Origin: Elusimicrobiota bacterium
GTDB taxonomy: Bacteria; Elusimicrobiota; Elusimicrobia; Elusimicrobiales; UBA9959
DNA: 13,756 nucleotides
Reading direction: 5' to 3'
Assembly: GCA_030639665.1 (NCBI GenBank)
Contig: DAOWCC010000041.1
Span: 1 to 13,756, forward strand
A program made the translations under genes and the position numbers. The number at the start of each line of letters is the position of its first letter. Position 1 is the first letter of the stretch. Below, piece by piece: positions 6,781 through 12,685 of this stretch. Below the pieces are notes generated by a model. That model saw only the letters and a program-made list of their open reading frames with translations. It was not told where the DNA came from and searched no databases.

Positions 6781-7792
6781 AGCAAATCCTGGGCAATTGA
6801 TCGCCTTCAAGCATCATAACAACTCTTTCTCCGCCCATTAATGTTCTCATGCGCACTTGCGGTTTTTTCTCTTTTAAAACAGAACCGATAATTTTGGCGT
6901 TTCTGCCGTATTTGTGGCTCCGCATTAATTTAAGAACCTTCTTCTCCTCAGACTTTTTGACAAACAAGACTATCTTGCCTTCATTGGCCACATAAAGAGG
7001 GTCCAAACCCAAAAGCGCCGAAGCGCTTTCTATGGACGGACTTAAAGGAATATCTTTTTGATTTATAAGCATGGAAAGCTTGGAGGCATCGGCTAACTCA
7101 TTTAAGGAGGTTCCAAGACCGCCTCTTGTAAGATCGCGAATACATTTCACACGCGGGCAAGATGACAAAATCTTTTTTATTAAGCCGTTAAGCGGCGCGC
7201 CGTCGCTTTTGATAGCGCCCTTAAAACCCAGATTATTTCTGGCATTCATAACGGTTACGCCGTGATCCGCTATATTGCCATTAACTATAATCGAATCACC
7301 AATGCTGATTTTGGAAGCTGAAAGAGAAATTTTGTTTTCAATAATGCCGATACCGGAAGTGTTTATGAAAATTTTATCGGCCTTTCCCTTTTCAACAACT
7401 TTGGTATCACCGGTTACTATTTCAACTCCCGCTTCTTTTGCCGCTTTTTTCATGGAAGAGACTATCCGCTCAAGCGCCTTCATTTCAAACCCCTCTTCCA
7501 GTATAAACCCAACGCTAATGGCCAAGGGCCTGGCGCCTTTAACGGCAAGGTCATTAACCGTTCCGCAAACGGCGATTCTTCCCATGTCGCCACCGGGAAA
7601 TTCAATAGGGTCAACAACATAAGAATCCGTGGTAAAGGCTACCCGGCAATTCTTTATCTTTATTTCGGCGGAATCATCCAGTTTATTTAAAATCTTATTT
7701 GAAAATTTTTTGATAAATAAATTTTTTACCAATTCATGAGTAAGCCGACCGCCCGAACCATGCGCCAAAAGTATTTTTTCTTTATTTTTCAC
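6779..7792 (-). CDS. hypE: Carbamoyl-phosphate-derived cyanide synthase HypE, [NiFe]-hydrogenase maturation
   Basis: The 337-residue protein dehydrates the carbamoyl group placed by HypF on its C-terminal cysteine, giving the cyanide that is passed to HypC-HypD. The AIR-synthase-like ATP-binding fold shows AHGSGGRL near the start, then TDSYVVDPIEFPGGDMGRIA, CGTVNDLAVKGARP and VTGDTKVVEKG. The product ends exactly in PRIC, with the reactive C337 as last residue, so the C-terminus is intact. The start codon is GTG (7792) with AGGGG about 7 nt upstream. The gene follows the LysR-type regulator by 12 nt, so the two are probably cotranscribed. A degenerate repeat separates it from the next gene. 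Confidence 0.96.
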   Translation of the reverse strand: MKNKEKILLAHGSGGRLTHELVKNLFIKKFSNKILNKLDDSAEIKIKNCRVAFTTDSYVVDPIEFPGGDMGRIAVCGTVNDLAVKGARPLAISVGFILEEGFEMKALERIVSSMKKAAKEAGVEIVTGDTKVVEKGKADKIFINTSGIGIIENKISLSASKISIGDSIIVNGNIADHGVTVMNARNNLGFKGAIKSDGAPLNGLIKKILSSCPRVKCIRDLTRGGLGTSLNELADASKLSMLINQKDIPLSPSIESASALLGLDPLYVANEGKIVLFVKKSEEKKVLKLMRSHKYGRNAKIIGSVLKEKKPQVRMRTLMGGERVVMMLEGDQLPRIC

Positions 7793-7804
7793 ACTAACAC
7801 CCCT

Positions 7805-8704
7805 TTAATTATTTTTTAAATGACATTTGGTAATTTCCAAAAAGTCTTTATGTGCTTTAGACATTTTTTTATTTTTATTGCATATCACAGAAACAGTCCT
7901 TGCCATTTTAATGCCCAAAAACTTCAACATGTGAATATCCACATCTTTCTCGAATTTTCTTATCACGGATTTGGGAACTATGGAAAACCCCAAGCCTGAT
8001 TTAACATAAGTTTTTATGGTCTCAATATTATCCACTTCCATTTTCACATTCACTTTAATTTTATTTTTTTTAAAAACACTGTCAATATATTTCCTGGATG
8101 GAAAAGCCTTATCAAAAAGTATAAAATCTGTGCCGAACATATCATGTATGTTTATGCTTTTCATTTTGGAGAATTTACCGCCGGCGGCGGTTATTAAAAC
8201 CATTTCTTCTTCACACATATAAGATACGGAAAGATTTTTATTATTAATGGGAGAATGACAAGAAAGAACTCCGAAATCCGCCCGACCCAACGCTATATCA
8301 TTATAAACTTGTGAAAACCGTTTATATTCAACATTCACTTCAGTCATGGGGCTCACTTTCATAAATCTTCGAATATAACTTTGCAAGACATAAGTTCCAA
8401 CACTGTAAATGGTTGAAATTTTTATTTTGGCTGATTTTTTATCTATCACGGATTGTCTTATGGAACCAATCGCGTCATCATAAGTAATAAGTATTTTCTT
8501 GGCCGCTTTATAAAGAGTTTCTCCCGACGAAGTAAGATGTATTTTGTTTGATACTCTGGTTAATAATTTGGACTTATATACAATTTCAAGCTTTTTAATC
8601 TGCTGACTTATGGCTGATTGGGAAACATAATTAATTTCACCCGCCTTGGAAAAACTCCCTGTTTCAATAAGATCCTTAAAAACTTTTAATGTTTCAATAT
8701 TCAT
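7805..8704 (-). CDS. LysR-family transcriptional regulator within the hyp operon
   Basis: The 299-residue protein has the standard LysR layout. A winged helix-turn-helix occupies about residues 1-60 (TGSFSKAGEINYVSQSAISQ, then QIKKLE), then a linker helix leads to a periplasmic-binding-like effector domain (about 90-295, with FGVLSCHSP and SGLGFSIVPKSVIRKF). By overall look it resembles the CysB/CysL/CbbR branch, but the effector cannot be read from sequence. It sits between hypD (91 nt upstream) and hypE (12 nt downstream) in the same direction. This is an unusual place for a regulator and suggests local control of hydrogenase maturation. Palindromic half-sites in front of hypC (10175-10204), containing a T-N11-A core, are a candidate target. 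No Shine-Dalgarno is evident before the ATG. Confidence 0.9.
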   Translation of the reverse strand: MNIETLKVFKDLIETGSFSKAGEINYVSQSAISQQIKKLEIVYKSKLLTRVSNKIHLTSSGETLYKAAKKILITYDDAIGSIRQSVIDKKSAKIKISTIYSVGTYVLQSYIRRFMKVSPMTEVNVEYKRFSQVYNDIALGRADFGVLSCHSPINNKNLSVSYMCEEEMVLITAAGGKFSKMKSINIHDMFGTDFILFDKAFPSRKYIDSVFKKNKIKVNVKMEVDNIETIKTYVKSGLGFSIVPKSVIRKFEKDVDIHMLKFLGIKMARTVSVICNKNKKMSKAHKDFLEITKCHLKNN

Positions 8705-8710
8705 ATAAGT

Positions 8711-8744
8711 AAAGAAATCAGATGTCAGAAATCAGAAATCAGAT
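8711..8744. repeat. Degenerate short tandem repeat, AAATCAG type
   Basis: AAATCAGATGTCAGAAATCAG followed by AAATCAGA gives four loose copies of a TCAG-containing heptamer. It occupies the leader of the LysR gene. Confidence 0.5.
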
Positions 8745-8746
8745 AG

Positions 8747-8763
8747 ATAAGGAGTTTCCTTAT
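8747..8763. other. Perfect 7-bp hairpin between hypD and the LysR gene
   Basis: ATAAGGA (8747-8753), GTT, TCCTTAT (8757-8763). It has no T-tract on the minus strand, so it is not a normal terminator. It separates two different degenerate repeats and may protect or process the hypD 3' end. Confidence 0.4.
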
Positions 8764-8767
8764 TAAT

Positions 8768-8798
8768 CTTGTTTCTTACTTCTTGCCTCTTACTTCTA
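8768..8798. repeat. Degenerate short tandem repeat, AGAAGTAAGAGGCAAG type
   Basis: On the minus strand TAGAAGTAAGAGGCAAGAAG followed by TAAGAAACAAG is a loose AAGTAAG/AGGCAAG repeat. It starts with the TAG stop codon of hypD (8796-8798). Confidence 0.55.
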
Positions 8799-9923
8799 TT
8801 GTTGTCCTCCGTATTTAAACCATGCCGCGCAAGCGCCTTCCGATGAAACCATGCACGGCCCAATGGCATCGGACGGAGTGCATTTATTGCCGAAAAACCG
8901 GCAATCTGCGGGAAGGGCCAATCCCATAATGATTTTTCCACAAATACAACCTTTGGGCTCTTTTGACGCATAATGCTTGATTTTAAAATGCTTAAAAGCG
9001 TCAAAACGCTTAAAGGCGTCGCTTAAAACCAAGCCGGATTTTTCAATACTTCCGATAGCCCGCCATTCGGCAGCGGCAACTTTTAAAACCTTTTTCATTA
9101 TTTCTTGAGCGCTCTTATTGCCATCCATTGTAACCGCTCTAAAATATTCGGTCTCAACTTTAGGCGTTTTGCGCAAAATTTGCAAAAGAAGCATATTAAT
9201 GCCTCCAATAATATCCATTGGCTCAAATCCCGCCACAACGCAAGGCACTTTATGTTTTTCAGAAACAAAATTGTAAGACTTGGAGCCTATGACAACACTA
9301 ACATGACCCGGGAGAATAAACCCTGAAATTTTATGCCCATCGGGCAAAACAGCTTTAAGCGCGGGAGGAACAAGTTTAAATAATGGCGTGATAAAAAAAT
9401 TATTTATTTTTCTATTATGCGCGTGAAAAACGGTCTGAGCTATTATAGGAGCCGTAGTTTCAAAACCGACACCGATAAAAACGATTTTTTTATCTTTATT
9501 TTCAGAGGCTATGCGCAAAGCGTCCAAAGGAGAATAAAGCACTCTTATATCAGCGCCTTCCTCGCGCACTGAATGAAGGTCTTTGCCCGAAGAACCCTTT
9601 ACCCTCATCATCTCACCGAAAGTGGTTATAATAACATCCTTAATAGCGGCTATTTCAAGAATTCTATCTATATCGCCCTGTGATGTTACGCAAACCGGAC
9701 ATCCCGGCCCTGAAAGCATTTTTAATTCCTTCGGAAAAAACTTCCTCATTCCGCTGGCGGCAATGGACATGGTATGAGTGCCGCAAACTTCCATAAAATT
9801 AATTGTTTCTCCCGTTTCAGCGTATATTTGAGCGACAAGTTTTTTTATTTCCTTAAAAGCATTGGAAGCCATTAAAGAATCACTCCAAAGCGGTGAAGAA
9901 AATTTATTTTTTATTTTTATCAT
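8796..9923 (-). CDS. hypD: Iron-sulfur scaffold protein HypD, [NiFe]-hydrogenase maturation
   Basis: The 375 residues match the family. HypD carries the Fe(CN)2CO unit together with HypC and holds a [4Fe-4S] cluster. Signature segments are FMEVCGTHT (43-51, C47), SGPGCPVCVTSQGD (71-84, C75 and C78) and GFEPMDIIGGI in the middle. The C-terminal cysteine-rich region has C326, C328, C341, C348, C357 and C365 (KGCICGKI, then LPADCRFFGNKCTPSDAIGP). All the conserved cysteines that I know appear present. The ATG at 9923 overlaps the hypC stop as ATGA, so the pair is coupled. A second in-frame Met at residue 18 is possible but less likely given the overlap. Confidence 0.97.
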   Translation of the reverse strand: MIKIKNKFSSPLWSDSLMASNAFKEIKKLVAQIYAETGETINFMEVCGTHTMSIAASGMRKFFPKELKMLSGPGCPVCVTSQGDIDRILEIAAIKDVIITTFGEMMRVKGSSGKDLHSVREEGADIRVLYSPLDALRIASENKDKKIVFIGVGFETTAPIIAQTVFHAHNRKINNFFITPLFKLVPPALKAVLPDGHKISGFILPGHVSVVIGSKSYNFVSEKHKVPCVVAGFEPMDIIGGINMLLLQILRKTPKVETEYFRAVTMDGNKSAQEIMKKVLKVAAAEWRAIGSIEKSGLVLSDAFKRFDAFKHFKIKHYASKEPKGCICGKIIMGLALPADCRFFGNKCTPSDAIGPCMVSSEGACAAWFKYGGQQ

Positions 9924-10150
9924 TTCTTATCCTCCTTCATCGCGTAAAGCTCGCTAAAAATACTCAGAGTTTCCTCAGCTTCTTTAGCGCTTAAAACGCT
10001 TATGGCAAAACCGGCGTGAACAAGAACGAAATCATTCTTTTTTGCTTCGGGAACAAGATCTATTGAAATTTCCCTTTTAGTCCCGTTAAAATCCACTTGG
10101 GCAATATTTTGTTTAAAAGAAATTATTTTTCCTGGGACAGCTAAACACAT
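9920..10150 (-). CDS. hypC: Chaperone HypC, [NiFe]-hydrogenase maturation
   Basis: The 76-residue protein begins MCLAVPGKI, the hallmark of HypC/HybG with the essential Cys2 that binds the iron centre. It also has the conserved VLVHAGFAI (42-50) with H45. The start at 10150 is set by this motif and by GGAGGT 4-5 nt upstream; an open frame continues upstream but carries no family sequence. It works with HypD in assembling Fe(CN)2CO and delivering it to the large subunit of the hydrogenase. It is the first gene of the hyp cluster, overlaps hypD by 4 nt and is preceded by palindromic control sites and an A+T-rich promoter region. Confidence 0.96.
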   Translation of the reverse strand: MCLAVPGKIISFKQNIAQVDFNGTKREISIDLVPEAKKNDFVLVHAGFAISVLSAKEAEETLSIFSELYAMKEDKK

Positions 10151-10174
10151 ACGACCTCCAAAAATCCATCTTAA

Positions 10175-10204
10175 TATAGTCAAACTATAAGAAATACTTA
10201 TAGT
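10175..10204 (-). promoter_or_regulatory. Palindromic operator region in front of hypC
   Basis: TATAGT (10175-10180), CAA, ACTATA (10184-10189) is a perfect inverted repeat. ACTATAAG (10184-10191), five bases, CTTATAGT (10197-10204) is a second perfect 8-bp inverted repeat sharing the middle arm. The result is three alternating half-sites. The longer palindrome contains a T-N11-A core (10188/10200), as in LysR-family boxes. It lies 25-54 nt before the hypC ATG. The LysR regulator at 7805-8704 is the obvious candidate protein, but this is inference. Confidence 0.5.
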
Positions 10205-10207
10205 CAG

Positions 10208-10213
10208 ATTATA
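10208..10213 (-). promoter_or_regulatory. Possible -10 box of the hyp operon
   Basis: The complement reads TATAAT, a perfect -10 sequence, 58 nt before the hypC ATG. A good -35 is not visible at 16-18 bp. The palindromes at 10175-10204 would then overlap or follow the transcription start. TATATT (complement of 10173-10178) is an alternative -10. Confidence 0.35.
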
Positions 10214-10222
10214 TAATTTTTT

Positions 10223-10247
10223 AAGACACAAAGAACACAAAAACACA
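10223..10247. repeat. Degenerate short tandem repeat, CACAAAGAACACAAA type
   Basis: AAGACACAAAGAACACAAAA and ACACA form a loose heptamer-like repeat (ACACAAA/GAACACA) just upstream of the hypC promoter region. It is of a different family from the other repeats in the hyp cluster. Confidence 0.5.
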
Positions 10248-10329
10248 TCCTAGGAGTAGGCACAAATCAGTTTTGTATCTTAATGCGATTCGAATGCTGT
10301 CGGAGGATTTCAAATAGTTTAACAAAAGA

Positions 10330-10356
10330 AAAAACCTCGTATAAAAACGAGGTTTT
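10330..10356 (-). terminator. Rho-independent terminator of the tRNA operon
   Basis: On the minus strand AAAACCTCGT, loop TTTTAT, ACGAGGTTTT, then TTC. The 10-bp stem with a U-tract lies 11 nt after tRNA-Ser. It separates the tRNA operon from hypC. A/T tracts on both sides could make it work in both directions. Confidence 0.85.
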
Positions 10357-10366
10357 ATTAAAGATA

Positions 10367-10453
10367 CGGAAGAGGAGGGATTCGAACCCTCGAAACCCTT
10401 ACGAGTTTACAGACTTTCCAGGTCTGCGCCTTCAACCGCTCGGCCACCCTTCC
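10367..10453 (-). tRNA. tRNA-Ser (anticodon GGA)
   Basis: The minus strand folds as a class II tRNA. The acceptor GGAAGGG pairs with CTCTTCC (one G-T pair), followed by discriminator G. The anticodon stem CAGAC/GTCTG encloses loop CTGGAAA, anticodon GGA for UCC/UCU. A long variable arm and the T-arm GGTTCGAATCC are present. CCA is not encoded. Its first 13 bases are duplicated 119 bp upstream (10560-10572). Confidence 0.95.
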
Positions 10454-10493
10454 ATATAATGTTCAAATATTTTTAATGTGGCCTCGCTCCGCC
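10441..10493. repeat. 53-bp direct repeat, copy overlapping the tRNA-Ser 5' end
   Basis: It is identical to 10560-10612. It contains the first 13 bases of tRNA-Ser, its A+T-rich leader with TTATATGG, and the GGCGGAGCGAGGCCAC end of the structured repeat. Confidence 0.9.
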
Positions 10494-10572
10494 CTGTCAG
10501 ATTTCGCTTTGCGAAACTGCCACAGTGTCCAAAGTAGTCCTTTGAAAGCCCAGTCCACCCGGCCACCCTTCC
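10478..10572 (-). repeat. Structured tRNA-operon repeat, copy 1 (with tRNA-Ser stub)
   Basis: Minus-strand order: tRNA-Ser 5' stub GGAAGGGTGGCCG; then GGTGGACTGGGCTTTC; hairpin CAAAG-GACTA-CTTTG; GGACAC; and a larger hairpin built on CTGT/ACAG, CAG/CTG and TTTCGC-AAA-GCGAAA (10502-10516). It ends in GCGGAGCGAGGCCAC. It lies between tRNA-Tyr and tRNA-Ser. Copies 2 and 3 and the edge copy share this order. Confidence 0.8.
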
Positions 10573-10612
10573 ATATAATGTTCAAATATTTTTAATGTGG
10601 CCTCGCTCCGCC
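10560..10612. repeat. 53-bp direct repeat, upstream copy carrying a tRNA-Ser stub
   Basis: It is identical to 10441-10493 with a period of 119 bp. It carries only the first 13 bases of tRNA-Ser and cannot make a tRNA. Perfect identity suggests a recent duplication. Confidence 0.9.
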
Positions 10613-10629
10613 GGCCATATTTGTAAAAA

Positions 10630-10713
10630 TGGTTGGGATAGGATTCGAACCTATGTAGGACGGAGTCCGACGGTTTTACAGACCGTTGCTTTTGACCGCT
10701 CAGCCACCCAACC
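10630..10713 (-). tRNA. tRNA-Tyr (anticodon GTA)
   Basis: The minus strand has acceptor GGTTGGG pairing with CCCAACC and discriminator A. The D-arm begins GGCTGAGCGG. The anticodon stem ACGGT/ACCGT encloses loop CTGTAAA, anticodon GTA. A long variable arm typical of bacterial tRNA-Tyr and the T-arm GGTTCGAATCC are present. No CCA is encoded. It is upstream of tRNA-Ser in the same operon. Its 5' nine or ten bases recur at 10835-10844 and about 10961-10970. Confidence 0.95.
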
Positions 10714-10748
10714 ATATAATTTAAACAAAAAGAACAAAGGTTGTTTTA

Positions 10749-10844
10749 GTGGCTTCGCTCCGCTCTGTCAGCTTTCGCTTCACGAAACTGCCACAGTGTC
10801 CGCAGAAAACCTCTGAAAGTAAAGTCCACGCAGTCCACCCAACC
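10749..10844 (-). repeat. Structured tRNA-operon repeat, copy 2 (with tRNA-Tyr stub)
   Basis: On the minus strand GGTTGGGTGGACTGCGTGGAC begins with the tRNA-Tyr 5' end. It then has GGACACTGTGGCAG, an imperfect central hairpin (TTTCG TGAAG CGAAA), and CTGACAGAGCGGAGCGAAGC ending in GCCAC. It is the most diverged of the three copies in this operon: the small CAAAG hairpin is lost. It directly precedes the tRNA-Tyr leader. Confidence 0.75.
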
Positions 10845-10882
10845 ATATACTATAAAGATAAAAAGAACCAAATTATTTAAAC

Positions 10883-10970
10883 GGCTCCGCTCTGTCAGAT
10901 TTCGCTTTGCGAAACTGCCACAGTGTCCAAAGCAATCCTTTGAAAGCCCAGTCCACCCAGTCACCCAACC
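10883..10970 (-). repeat. Structured tRNA-operon repeat, copy 3 (with tRNA-Tyr-like stub)
   Basis: The minus strand starts GGTTGGGTGACTGGGTGGAC, then CTGGGCTTTC, hairpin CAAAG-GATTG-CTTTG, GGACACTGTGGCAG, TTTCGC-AAA-GCGAAA and CTGACAGAGCGGAGCC. It is the first thing transcribed from the promoter at 10987-11016. The stub and the bases before it also form CCCAA-TGG-TTGGG at the predicted 5' end of the transcript. Confidence 0.8.
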
Positions 10971-10986
10971 ATTGGGTAATATCAAC

Positions 10987-11016
10987 AGTATAGCAAAAAA
11001 AGAAAAAAGATGTCAG
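10987..11016 (-). promoter_or_regulatory. Sigma-70-type promoter of the tRNA operon
   Basis: The minus strand reads CTGACA (complement of 11011-11016), an 18-bp spacer, TATACT (complement of 10987-10992). Each box has five of six consensus matches. The predicted start is near 10980, just before repeat copy 3, so copies 3, 2 and 1 are probably transcribed together with tRNA-Tyr and tRNA-Ser. Confidence 0.7.
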
Positions 11017-11049
11017 TTGCTTTTTTAATCCCAATATGAAATATCGCGT

Positions 11050-11835
11050 TTAAATATAGAAAAAGAAAGTGTTTATTCCAATAAATGAATACATATTTAT
11101 AATGGCGGCAAGTGAAAGGAAAGGCCCGAAAGGAATATGATCAAATCTTTTGGCTTTCTTAAGTATCAGCAATGTTATTCCATAAACAGAACCGAATAAT
11201 GAAGCTATTATAAGAGAAGACAATATCCCCTCCACTCCAAGCATTGCTCCTATGGCGGCCATAAGAAAAATATCTCCTTCTCCAACCGCCTCTTTTTTAT
11301 AAATCTTCTTGCCTATAAAAGCCAATAGCCATATCATGGCTGCTCCAACTAAAGCGCCTATGGCCGCTTGCGCCAATTTTTGAAATGGCGCGCCGAAAAA
11401 ATACGGATTAAAAAAAGAAAAGGATAATCCTATAAAGCCTATGGCGTAGGAGAATATATCGGCTATCATCATCGTTTCAAAATCAATAATGGCTATAACA
11501 ATAAAAATATAACTTGAAATAAGAACGGCCGCGAGCCATAAAGGATTTGAGCCCCATTGAAAAAACATCAATGCCGTTATAATAGCTGTTATCAATTCGA
11601 CAATGGGATAACGTAAAGAAATGGGATTCTTGCAATTTCGACATTTCCCCCCTAAAATAATATAACTTAAAAGAGGAATATTATCGTAAAACTTAAGAGC
11701 TTTGGAGCATTTTGGACATAAGGAACGAGGCTTTATTATAGATAACCTCTTAGGCACTCTATAAATACAAACATTAAGAAAACTGCCTATCATCAAGCCC
11801 ATAATGCCGGCTATAAAAATTAGAATTATTTCCAT
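11050..11835 (-). CDS. pilD: Prepilin peptidase / N-methyltransferase (PilD family)
   Basis: The 261-residue polytopic inner-membrane protein is the type IV prepilin peptidase that cuts prepilins after Gly and methylates the new N-terminus. Visible are GSFLNVCIYRVP (17-28), the two cysteine pairs C40-x2-C43 and C65-x2-C68, and the catalytic aspartates D118 and D126 (IDFETMMIAD; the family often has IPD) and D188 in GEGD (185-188). About seven hydrophobic segments follow the cytoplasmic cysteine domain. The ATG at 11835 is chosen because the family begins here. An upstream extension starting with TTG at 11919 would run through a structured leader and carries no family sequence. The only Shine-Dalgarno candidate is weak. 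The pilin gene lies just upstream but is closed by a terminator. Confidence 0.93.
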   Translation of the reverse strand: MEIILIFIAGIMGLMIGSFLNVCIYRVPKRLSIIKPRSLCPKCSKALKFYDNIPLLSYIILGGKCRNCKNPISLRYPIVELITAIITALMFFQWGSNPLWLAAVLISSYIFIVIAIIDFETMMIADIFSYAIGFIGLSFSFFNPYFFGAPFQKLAQAAIGALVGAAMIWLLAFIGKKIYKKEAVGEGDIFLMAAIGAMLGVEGILSSLIIASLFGSVYGITLLILKKAKRFDHIPFGPFLSLAAIINMYSFIGINTFFFYI

Positions 11836-11857
11836 AAAGTGACAAATCCCAAAAATC

Positions 11858-11902
11858 CCCGCCACTGAAACATCGGCGGGTCCGCCTAAGCAGTAATGGC
11901 GG
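11858..11902 (-). promoter_or_regulatory. Tandem GC-rich hairpins in the pilD leader
   Basis: On the minus strand CCGCC, 11-nt loop, GGCGG is followed after one base by CCCGCC, 11-nt loop, GGCGGG. The loops contain ACTG and CAGT, so a 4-bp loop-loop contact is possible. GGCGG can also pair with the neighbouring CCCGCC, giving a competing structure. It lies 23-67 nt before the pilD ATG in otherwise A+T-rich DNA. It may be a cis-regulatory RNA; it matches no riboswitch that I recognise. Confidence 0.45.
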
Positions 11903-11962
11903 AAAATAGTAAATTTCAAATAATATGCACAAAAAAAATTCCAATACTAAAAACAACATATT

Positions 11963-12003
11963 AAAAAAGCCCCGCCTCATATAAAATAAAGCGGGGCCCT
12001 TTT
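11963..12003 (-). terminator. Rho-independent terminator of the pilin gene
   Basis: The minus strand has GCCCCGC, a 15-nt loop, GCGGGGC, then TTTTTT (stem arms at 11991-11997 and 11969-11975). It starts about 18 nt after the pilin stop codon. A-tracts before the stem allow some function on the plus strand too. Confidence 0.85.
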
Positions 12004-12020
12004 TAATTAGTTAAACACAA

Positions 12021-12491
12021 TTAATAAGTTGACCAAGGTTCACCCTTGAGGTCGTCCGCGTTAGTAGCTACGCAGAAATTCCCCCAAGTATTATTGACCG
12101 AGTCATCATTCGCATAAGCCCAACCACCTACAGTAACAGCTATTGCAGGTTCATAAGCTGCTCCGCCCGCTGTCATTGAAGAATAAGCTGTAACCAAGTT
12201 GGAATCTCCAACTCCTGTTCCGGGAAGTTTGGCTTCAGGTATTTCATTGATATATTTACCATCTGTTGTTAATACGGTCAATGTATCAAGAGGGAATATA
12301 CCTTCATTGTCACCATAGTAAACCTGCAGTGAACTTCTGACTGCCGATAAACCGCCCTTTGTGGCTCCTTCTTTGGATTTGCTGATAAGATCAGCAAATT
12401 TCGGTATTGCTATTGCGGCAAGAATACCGATAATCGCAACCACTATCATAAGCTCGATCAAGGTGAAACCTTTATTTGATCTTGTTTTCAT
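12021..12491 (-). CDS. Type IV pilin-like major pilin subunit
   Basis: The 156-residue prepilin has leader MKTRSNKG, cleaved after G8. The mature protein would start FTLIELMIVVAIIGILAAIA, with the conserved Glu at mature position 5 and the hydrophobic polymerisation helix. The C-terminal head (about 110 residues) has a single Cys in GNFCVATN and ends DDLKGEPWSTY, a layout that I associate with pilins of Elusimicrobiota and similar phyla. GGAGGT lies 6 nt before the ATG. It has a strong promoter and its own terminator, which fits a highly expressed single gene. The prepilin peptidase gene follows immediately. It could be a type II secretion pseudopilin, but the strong lone expression signals favour a pilus subunit. 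Confidence 0.9.
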   Translation of the reverse strand: MKTRSNKGFTLIELMIVVAIIGILAAIAIPKFADLISKSKEGATKGGLSAVRSSLQVYYGDNEGIFPLDTLTVLTTDGKYINEIPEAKLPGTGVGDSNLVTAYSSMTAGGAAYEPAIAVTVGGWAYANDDSVNNTWGNFCVATNADDLKGEPWSTY

Positions 12492-12543
12492 TTTGCTACC
12501 TCCATTCTGGATAATATATAGATGATAACCAGATATTAATAAA

Positions 12544-12572
12544 AGTCTACTTCATATATTAAAAGATGTCAA
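12544..12572 (-). promoter_or_regulatory. Sigma-70-type promoter of the pilin gene
   Basis: The minus strand reads TTGACA (complement of 12567-12572), exactly 17 bp, TAGACT (complement of 12544-12549). The -35 is perfect and the -10 has four of six matches. The predicted leader is about 45 nt with a GGAGGT ribosome-binding site. Confidence 0.7.
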
Positions 12573-12685
12573 TAAGGATTTTCCATTGTATCCAATATCA
12601 CTAAAATAGCGAAAAAAGCCCTAGGGCAACAAGGTTATTTGGCAATTAGGAAATAGCGCTACATCAAAATATTTAGTTGTTTTTA

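Noticed and set aside
8732..9004. Overlapping reading frame opposite-phase to hypD
   Set aside because: It lies in another frame of a complete hypD whose C-terminal cysteines are all in place; it is a shadow.
10260..10330. tRNA remnant (GATTCGAA at about 10283)
   Set aside because: A single T-arm-like octamer without pairing arms is not enough.
10560..10572. An additional tRNA gene at the duplicated tRNA-Ser 5' end, or at the tRNA-Tyr stubs
   Set aside because: Only 9-13 bases of each tRNA are present; no anticodon arm, T-arm or matching acceptor 3' strand follows.
10441..10974. CRISPR array
   Set aside because: Only three unequal copies are present, with long and related spacers containing tRNAs; there are no cas genes.
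10497..10985. Short open frames on both strands across the tRNA region
   Set aside because: They are translations of tRNA and repeat DNA, with no Shine-Dalgarno or protein character.
11858..11902. c-di-GMP (GEMM) riboswitch in the pilD leader
   Set aside because: The conserved GEMM bases and tetraloop-receptor pattern are not present; only two plain hairpins are seen.
11836..11919. Longer start for the prepilin peptidase (TTG at 11919)
   Set aside because: The extra 28 residues come from the twin-hairpin leader and show no family sequence; the family starts at the ATG at 11835.
12604..12635. Terminator after tRNA-Leu (GCCCTAGGGC then TTTTTT on the minus strand)
   Set aside because: The palindrome leaves only a 2-base loop, or a 3-bp stem with a 4-base loop, too weak to call.
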